A DNA stretch of 64,000 nt, taken from positions 186,001-250,000 of the forward strand of contig NZ_CABVHJ010000005.1 of the NCBI RefSeq assembly GCF_902497745.1, read 5' to 3'. The notes beneath the pieces were generated by a model that was not told the DNA's origin, did no database searches, and saw nothing but the letters and a program-made list of their open reading frames with translations. The number at the start of each line of letters is the position of its first letter. The first letter of the stretch is position 1. Origin of the DNA: Pseudomonas fluorescens. GTDB taxonomy: Bacteria > Pseudomonadota > Gammaproteobacteria > Pseudomonadales > Pseudomonadaceae. The position numbers and the translations under genes are program-made. Shown here in pieces: positions 59,275-64,000 of this stretch.

Positions 59275-60903
59275 TCAAGGGTACTTACGCTTATCCGGCG
59301 CCGGCGGGAAGTACTGGTACAACCAGGTCTCGCTCAACGTGCGGTCATTGGTGCGAATAAACAACCGCAGCTCCACCGGCTCCACGCTGTCATTGGTCGG
59401 GTACCAATCGAACAGAATCCGGTAACCCTTGATGTCATCCAGCACCAGCACGCTGAAGTCCTGCACCTTACCGTTCGAGCATGTCACCACCGGCTCGATC
59501 CCGGTGCCTTGTGGCAGGCGATCCAGCCCGCCGCCGGTGAAGTCCACGGCAAAACGACGTGCCCACACCGGTGGGTAATGCTCGCCCGGTGCCCAGCCTT
59601 CTACGAAACCACCCATGCCCGAACGGGTTGCCTGCACCCGTGCCAACGGCGTGCTCACCGGCGGCAGTGCGCTCCAGTAAAGCTTGTAGCCGTAGTTCAG
59701 CGAATCGCCGGCAGCCACCGGTTTTTTCGGTGTCCAGAACGCCACGATGTTATCGAGGGTCTCGCCGGTAGTAGGAATTTCCAGCAGATCGATAGAGCCT
59801 TCGCCCCACGCGGTGGTCGGTTCTACCCACAGGCTTGGGCGTTTGCTGTACCAGTCGACAGTGTCCTGATAGTTGGCGAACTCATGGTCGGTCTGTACCA
59901 GACCGAAGCCCTTCGGATTGGTATCGGCAAACGCATTGAATTGCAGGGTCGCCGGGTTGTTCAGCGGACGGCAGATCCACTCGCCGTTGCCGCGCCACAT
60001 CGCCAGGCGATCGGAGTCGTGGATTTGCGGGTGAATGGTGTCGCACATGCGGCGTTCGTGGTTGCCACAGCTGAACATGCTGGTCATCGGCGAGATGCCC
60101 AATTGCTCGATCGCGGTGCGCGCGTTGATGTGCGCATCGATCTCCATCACCACGCGCTCGGCCTGGCAATCGATGTCGAAGCGGTAAGCGCCGGTCGCGC
60201 TCGGCGAGTCGAGCAAGGCATAGACCACAAAACGCGTGGCGTTCTTGTCCGGGGTCTCGAACCAGAACTTGGTGAAGTCAGGGAATTCTTCGCGTTTTTT
60301 CGCGTACGTGTCGATCGCCAGACCGCGCGCCGAGAGGCCATATTGGCCAGTGGCGTCTACCGCACGGAAATAGCTGGCGCCGAGGAACGACAACACATCG
60401 TGACGATCCAGCTCCGGCGCTTTGAACAGCTTGAAGCCGGCAAAACCGAGGTCACCCTTGAGCTGCTGGGTGTCGACTGAAGTGTTTTCATAGTTGAACA
60501 GTGCCGGGCGGAAATGCACTTCGCGGGCAGTGCGCGTCTTGGCGTCGACGCTGTACATGCGCACCGGCTGACGGAAGCCCATGCCGACGTGGAAGAACTG
60601 CACGTCCAGCTGGCCCTTGTTTTCCTTCCACAGCGAATGCTCGCCGTCGTAACGGATCGCGTTGAAGTTCTGCGGGGTCATGGTCGCCAGGGTTGGCGGC
60701 AGCACCTGTTTGGTGTCCTGATAGGCGCTGCCGGCCAGTTGCTTGGCCTGGCGCTTCAGCGCTTCGAAGTCGAAGGCCTGAGCCTCGCCATCGGCGGCGC
60801 CTCCATTGGCCGCCCACGCACGGCTGGCCAGCAGGCCAGTGGCTGAAAGACCGGTGTAAGCCGCAATGGCCATGGACGCTTTGAGCAAATTCCTGCGGTG
60901 CAT
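59275..60903 (-). CDS. opgD: Glucan biosynthesis protein D (osmoregulated periplasmic glucans)
   Basis: A 542-residue periplasmic protein. The N-terminus [20 protein letters not shown] carries a twin-arginine signal (RRNLLK) ending near AWA. The mature part matches the MdoG/MdoD family ([42 protein letters not shown]). OpgD trims or shapes the beta-glucan backbone. I chose the ATG at 60903 so the Tat signal is N-terminal; the frame is open 90 bp further. Monocistronic. Confidence 0.92.
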   Translation of the reverse strand: MHRRNLLKASMAIAAYTGLSATGLLASRAWAANGGAADGEAQAFDFEALKRQAKQLAGSAYQDTKQVLPPTLATMTPQNFNAIRYDGEHSLWKENKGQLDVQFFHVGMGFRQPVRMYSVDAKTRTAREVHFRPALFNYENTSVDTQQLKGDLGFAGFKLFKAPELDRHDVLSFLGASYFRAVDATGQYGLSARGLAIDTYAKKREEFPDFTKFWFETPDKNATRFVVYALLDSPSATGAYRFDIDCQAERVVMEIDAHINARTAIEQLGISPMTSMFSCGNHERRMCDTIHPQIHDSDRLAMWRGNGEWICRPLNNPATLQFNAFADTNPKGFGLVQTDHEFANYQDTVDWYSKRPSLWVEPTTAWGEGSIDLLEIPTTGETLDNIVAFWTPKKPVAAGDSLNYGYKLYWSALPPVSTPLARVQATRSGMGGFVEGWAPGEHYPPVWARRFAVDFTGGGLDRLPQGTGIEPVVTCSNGKVQDFSVLVLDDIKGYRILFDWYPTNDSVEPVELRLFIRTNDRTLSETWLYQYFPPAPDKRKYP

Positions 60904-61306
60904 AAATACAACCTGTCGTGTGCAATCCCGCGCCGTTCCTGGCACGTGCTGGATCAGAAATAACGGTTCGGACAAGCCTTCGGCCAAACGCAACGGACTA
61001 TTAACAGATGCCCGCTAGCTTAAACGGTTCGCTCGCAATGCAAAATTCGTTGATTCACTGCGCGAGTGTGTCAATGAAACAAGACATGTCGGTTAAAAAT
61101 CTGACAGGGCGTTCTGATTTACACGGCATATCTGCTTTTTTCGACTAATTACTCTAAAAACCGCTTTTCAGCGCCGATTTAATTTCTATTCTATGGGCAT
61201 GACCGGTGCGACTCATCTGACCGGTAGGGCACACGGCGCTGCAGTAAGGGGCAGGGCGATGTGGTGTTTAAGCAATTCTTTGCAGTATTAGAGAAGGACA
61301 TCGTCC
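60904..61306. other. AT-rich intergenic region between opgD and the 61-residue gene
   Basis: About 400 bp, more AT-rich than its flanks, with no convincing gene. It presumably holds divergent promoters; no clear -35/-10 pair was settled on. Confidence 0.4.
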
Positions 61307-61492
61307 ATGGCAAAAATCCAAGGCATCACCGACATGTTGGGCATCTTTCCCTGCCTGGGCAGCGGGCGCAGAAGGCGTCGGCTCAGCTCTGACGAACTGA
61401 AACTGGTGGAGCGCTATCGAGAGCTTTCGGAGAGTGACCGGATCGCGATGCGGTATCTGGTGGATGCGATGAGGAGTGTTTCGCGGTTTTAA
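61307..61492 (+). CDS. Small 61-residue hypothetical protein
   Basis: MAKIQGITDMLGIFPCLGSG is followed by a basic stretch (RRRRR) and an amphipathic C-terminus (SSDELKLVERYRELSESDRI AMRYL, written in two parts) resembling the helical tails of phage-type regulators. AGGA lies 9 nt before the ATG. It overlaps the convergent antitoxin-like gene by 4 bp. Function unknown. Confidence 0.6.
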   Translation: MAKIQGITDMLGIFPCLGSGRRRRRLSSDELKLVERYRELSESDRIAMRYLVDAMRSVSRF

Positions 61493-61695
61493 CGCTGGGG
61501 TAGGCACCGTGAAAGCCATTTGGCTTTTACGGTGGCCAGATCAATCAAATTGCCTGCGTCGGCATCGTCGATGCCGACGGCAATGGCTTTCTGAAGATCG
61601 GCACAGTCGTTTAGTTTCAGGTAAGAGATCGCAAAGCTTTCATCACAGGGAATGATTTCCTCAATCTGAGGAGATTTGAGAACAGTTCTACTCAT
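61489..61695 (-). CDS. Small antitoxin-like protein (ParD/CopG-tail-like), orphan
   Basis: A 68-residue protein. The C-terminus (AIAVGIDDADAGNLIDLATV then KAKW) recalls the toxin-binding tails of ParD-type antitoxins, but no ribbon-helix-helix is obvious in the N-terminus (MSRTVLKSPQIEEIIPC) and no toxin gene follows on this strand. No clear SD. Real coding status and class are uncertain. Confidence 0.5.
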   Translation of the reverse strand: MSRTVLKSPQIEEIIPCDESFAISYLKLNDCADLQKAIAVGIDDADAGNLIDLATVKAKWLSRCLPQR

Positions 61696-61727
61696 CTGAA
61701 TTCAATTCGCTAGAGGTGGACATGCTA

Positions 61728-61771
61728 AACCTGTGGCGAGGGAGCTAGCTTCCTCGCCACAGGTTTTTTGT
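61728..61771. terminator. Bidirectional terminator, REP-like palindrome
   Basis: AACCTGTGGCGAGGGAGCTA and its near-perfect complement form a 17-bp stem with T's on the + side. The arm resembles the Pseudomonas REP variant GTGGCGAGGGAGC. It lies just after the stop of the BRO gene on the minus strand. Confidence 0.75.
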
Positions 61772-62284
61772 TTATGAGCCTTGGCTGCAAATGCCCAGAA
61801 CCGGATACGGCCGCTGGCCGTGCATCAACTCCGGCACATCCCGCCATTTGACCCACGCCTGCTGTTGCCAGTGCAGCAGCGGCACGGTAACGCCTGCCCA
61901 ATGCATTGAGCTTAAGCTCGGGTGGTTTTCCACAGGGCTTGATTGGGTTTCGCGCAGCATCGGGATGACTTCATGGCTCAGCCATTGGCGCAGGTGTCGG
62001 TTTTCCGGGACGAAGTGATGGACGAGCAGGGCGAACAGGCCGGACTCGCTGACCATCGCGCAATCGATGATTTCGCCGTCCCGACGTAGGAGGACATGGC
62101 GACGCTGGTCGGGATCGAGTTTCAGGGTGAGGCGTTCGTTTAGCGGATAGCCCATCAAGCGACCGAGATCTTGAACACAGAACCAGGCTTCGTGATCTTG
62201 CATGAAGGCGTGGAGGAAGCGGTTGTGGCGGGTGAACACGGGGGGGGGGAAGTGCGAGTGTGTTTCAGATGAATTTGACGTGTG
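61772..62284 (-). CDS. BRO-N domain protein (phage antirepressor-like)
   Basis: A 170-residue protein with a BRO-N-type domain (about 20-115): FLHAFMQDHEAWFCVQDLGR, LMGYPLNERL, ESGLFALLVHHFVPENRHLR and QWLSHEVIPMLRET. BRO proteins are DNA-binding regulators typical of phages and islands. ATG at 62284 (MHTSNSSETHSHF) follows GGAG; an in-frame ATG 102 bp upstream has no SD. A run of nine C's (G's on the + strand, 62240-62248) lies near the N-terminus (HFPPPVF). Confidence 0.78.
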   Translation of the reverse strand, partial: HTSNSSETHSHFPPPVFTRHNRFLHAFMQDHEAWFCVQDLGRLMGYPLNERLTLKLDPDQRRHVLLRRDGEIIDCAMVSESGLFALLVHHFVPENRHLRQWLSHEVIPMLRETQSSPVENHPSLSSMHWAGVTVPLLHWQQQAWVKWRDVPELMHGQRPYPVLGICSQGS

Positions 62285-62769
62285 CATTTCTGACTCCATG
62301 TTGAAATGAGAGTCGCCACGAATCCTTCGAAAGATTTGGGTGGCGAACCGTGCGGCGTTCGAAGTCGGAACATTCTCGATCAACATGTAAGCCGAGAGGC
62401 CCGCGCCACACGGCCCGCCATAAAGCGAAACTGACAGACAGAAATGCCTGGGTTTCTATGGTGGGCGCAGAGCGTCATGTTGATGGTGTCCCGGCTTCGA
62501 CCCCGGATCGCTGAATTAACAGCGACGGGATAGAGCCTATCGGTCAGGCGCTTGCGGCGACAAGTCTACTCTTTCGCCGCACAGCGTAGGAAATGGGGCT
62601 TTTTCAGGAAGGCTGCGTCTGTAGGAAATGCCTGTTTTTGCATAGGAGCTAGCGAGACCGCCCCTAACCAGTGTTTTTTCCGTTATTTGTTTGAATCTTG
62701 CGCATCGCTGCAGATGCCTGGCCCCTGGTTTCAGGGCTCAAAGGATTGCTATGAATAAAGGAGAATTCA
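62285..62769. other. Intergenic region between BRO gene and PRTase-SLOG operon
   Basis: About 485 bp between divergent genes, with no convincing gene. It should contain both promoters; AAAGGAG at 62758-62764 is the SD of the PRTase gene. Confidence 0.45.
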
Positions 62770-63351
62770 ATGAAGGTGTCTCTCAAGCAGATCAACGGCC
62801 CTTGGGATCAGGGCTGGGTGCTGGACAAACACATGGTAAGTAGTACCTTTCTTGGCAACGATGATCGCGGACACCCATGCTTCGATAATCAGCGCACAGA
62901 GATTGGCGAGGCGACCTACCAGCTCAAATACCAGAAGGATTGGACTCAGGTCAGTCCACTTGCCCAGGCAGTAGCGACAAATGTGTTCCCAAAATTGAAT
63001 CAGGTCGGGTTTGTAGTGCCTATGCCCGCTTCAAATATTCGTCAGCGACAACCGGTAACTGAGGTTGCCCAAGCGTTGGGAAGAATTATCGGGCGGCCGG
63101 TTTTCACGGATTTGCTTCGAAAAGCGACCACGGGAAAGTCGCTCAAGGATTTACATTCGAAAGCAGACAAGGTTGCTGCGATTGGAGACAGTTTCAGCGT
63201 CAATGATGAAATTACCACTGATGGGCGCTGGAATGTTTTGGTTGTAGATGATTTATTTGATAGCGGGGCGTCCATGGACGCGGCCTGCGCTGTTCTGCGT
63301 AAATATCCGAAAGTAGGGAAAATTTACGTCGCAGCGCTAACTTGGAAGTGA
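62770..63351 (+). CDS. ComF-like phosphoribosyltransferase
   Basis: A 193-residue type I PRTase-fold protein. The PRPP-binding loop is NVLVVDDLFDSGASMDA (acidic pair, then the Gly-rich turn); VVPMPASNIRQRQPVTEVAQ resembles the ComF-type segment. An extra N-terminal ~70 residues (WDQGWVLDKHMVSS... EIGEATYQLKYQKD) is not one I recognise. GGAG precedes the ATG. Base composition is lower in GC than the core genes. It is 5 bp upstream of a SLOG gene, so the two form an operon. Function is not known; a nucleotide- or base-handling partner of the SLOG protein is the natural inference. Confidence 0.82.
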   Translation: MKVSLKQINGPWDQGWVLDKHMVSSTFLGNDDRGHPCFDNQRTEIGEATYQLKYQKDWTQVSPLAQAVATNVFPKLNQVGFVVPMPASNIRQRQPVTEVAQALGRIIGRPVFTDLLRKATTGKSLKDLHSKADKVAAIGDSFSVNDEITTDGRWNVLVVDDLFDSGASMDAACAVLRKYPKVGKIYVAALTWK

Positions 63352-63356
63352 ATTCA

Positions 63357-63914
63357 ATGACCACTGTATTTATTGCTGGCTCTATCAACATCAAGAACCT
63401 TGATCCGAAGGTTAAAGAGCGCATCAATAATATCGTCGCGTCAGATTTTGAGGTGGTGGTTGGGGATGCAGGTGGCGCCGATACCTCCATTCAGGAGTAC
63501 CTGCTTAGTCTCGAACGATCCAGAACCACGGTGTTCTGCAGCGGTTCGGCGCCGAGGAACAACCTTGGGCACTGGCCCGCCAGAACAGTCGACTCCAAGC
63601 ATTCGAAAGGGTCGAGAGCCTTCTTCACCGAGAAGGACGTCGTCATGGCCGAAGCAGCCGACTACGGTTTGATGATCTGGGACGCAAAGAGCACCGGCAC
63701 GCTCAGCAACGTCATTGAGTTGTTGTCGAGAAAGAAGAAGACGCTTGTTTTCGTCAACAAGGAAAAGGAATTCAAAGTGGTCGGAGACGTCAGTCAGCTC
63801 GAAGAGTTGATTGCATTCATGTCCGATCACGCCAAGCAAAAAGCCAACGAAAAAATCAAACTGTTCGATCGTATTTCCTTGCTGAAGCACGATCAGGCAG
63901 AGCTTTCTTTTTGA
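63357..63914 (+). CDS. SLOG-domain (YspA/DprA-like) nucleotide-binding protein
   Basis: A 185-residue protein. The Rossmann-like SLOG motif is clear: VFIAGSINIKNLD (first strand and Gly-Ser turn) and VVVGDAGGADTSIQEYLLS (Gly-Asp-Ala-x-Gly-Ala-Asp). Then EAADYGLMIWDAKSTGTLSN is the second nucleotide-binding segment. SLOG proteins bind or process nucleotides such as NAD+ derivatives, and YspA-like ones are frequent in conflict systems. ATG at 63357 follows GGAAG. In an operon with the PRTase upstream. Confidence 0.82.
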   Translation: MTTVFIAGSINIKNLDPKVKERINNIVASDFEVVVGDAGGADTSIQEYLLSLERSRTTVFCSGSAPRNNLGHWPARTVDSKHSKGSRAFFTEKDVVMAEAADYGLMIWDAKSTGTLSNVIELLSRKKKTLVFVNKEKEFKVVGDVSQLEELIAFMSDHAKQKANEKIKLFDRISLLKHDQAELSF

Positions 63915-63939
63915 TGGTTTTTCTCGGCTTTCCTGAACC

Positions 63940-63963
63940 CCGGCACCTTGTCGGTGCCGAGGT
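63940..63963. terminator. Hairpin after the PRTase-SLOG operon
   Basis: CCCCGGCACC/GGTGCCGAGG with a short loop, 26 bp after the stop; T-poor on the + strand. Confidence 0.45.
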
Positions 63964-63972
63964 CAAAAACTC

Positions 63973-64000
63973 TTAGCGACTCACCTTCCAGGCATTCCCA
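63973..64000 (-). CDS. Possible 3' end of a minus-strand gene cut by the window
   Basis: The last 28 bp read on the minus strand as GNAWKVSR then TAA. Too short to identify; reported because it is the only open frame ending here in the expected convergent orientation. Confidence 0.25.

Overview
This is a stretch of a Pseudomonas chromosome, most like the P. fluorescens group. Three things support that: the gene order (lepA-lepB-rnc-era-recO-pdxJ; purL-mltF; ffh-rpsP-rimM-trmD-rplS; xerD-dsbC-hom-thrC; yaeQ-recJ), the high-GC codon use, and many intergenic REP palindromes of the GTGGGAGCGAGC and GATCGCAGCCTGCGG types. No rRNA, tRNA, CRISPR array or insertion sequence with a transposase was seen.

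Layout. 1-3.1 kb: 5' end of pepA, divergent from lptFG (LPS export), with a 278-bp inverted-repeat element between them. 3.2-9.3 kb: lepA, lepB, rnc, era, recO, pdxJ (translation, secretion, RNA processing, repair, vitamin B6). 9.4-15.3 kb: mltF, divergent from purL and a small NIF3-C-like gene. 15.4-23.2 kb: an accessory segment with a 1908-residue dermonecrotic-toxin-like protein, an EF-hand protein, repeat elements and a DUF6124 gene behind a strongly structured leader. 23.2-30.5 kb: a complete N-acetylglucosamine operon (nagR, nagA, SIS-type deaminase, nagF, nagE) with a NagR-type operator overlapping its promoter. 30.7-39.2 kb: L,D-transpeptidase, two NUDIX hydrolases, gamma-carbonic anhydrase, DUF1289, VUT transporter, purT, MFS transporter, CBS/CorC protein, cytochrome c assembly protein. 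39.4-43.1 kb: ffh, rpsP, rimM, trmD, rplS. 43.2-50.5 kb: thioesterase, CPA1 antiporter, xerD, dsbC, hom, thrC. 50.6-53.1 kb: a truncated BvgS-type sensor, an atypical receiver, DUF3509 and a candidate small RNA. 53.1-60.9 kb: solute-binding-like protein, CaiB-type CoA transferase, yaeQ, recJ, an old-yellow-enzyme homologue and opgD. 61-64 kb: a more accessory, lower-GC end with a 61-residue protein, an antitoxin-like protein, a BRO-N protein, and a two-gene phosphoribosyltransferase + SLOG operon.

The most interesting places are the giant toxin, which ends in two copies of a TIKI/ChaN/EreA-like domain (the first without the histidines), and the PRTase-SLOG pair at the right edge, which resembles nucleotide-based conflict or signalling modules. 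Secondary interest: the DUF6124 leader with mutually exclusive pairings, the truncated sensor kinase, the candidate sRNA at 53.0-53.1 kb, the apparent loss of a small gene between lepB and rnc, and the nested inverted repeat between pepA and lptF.
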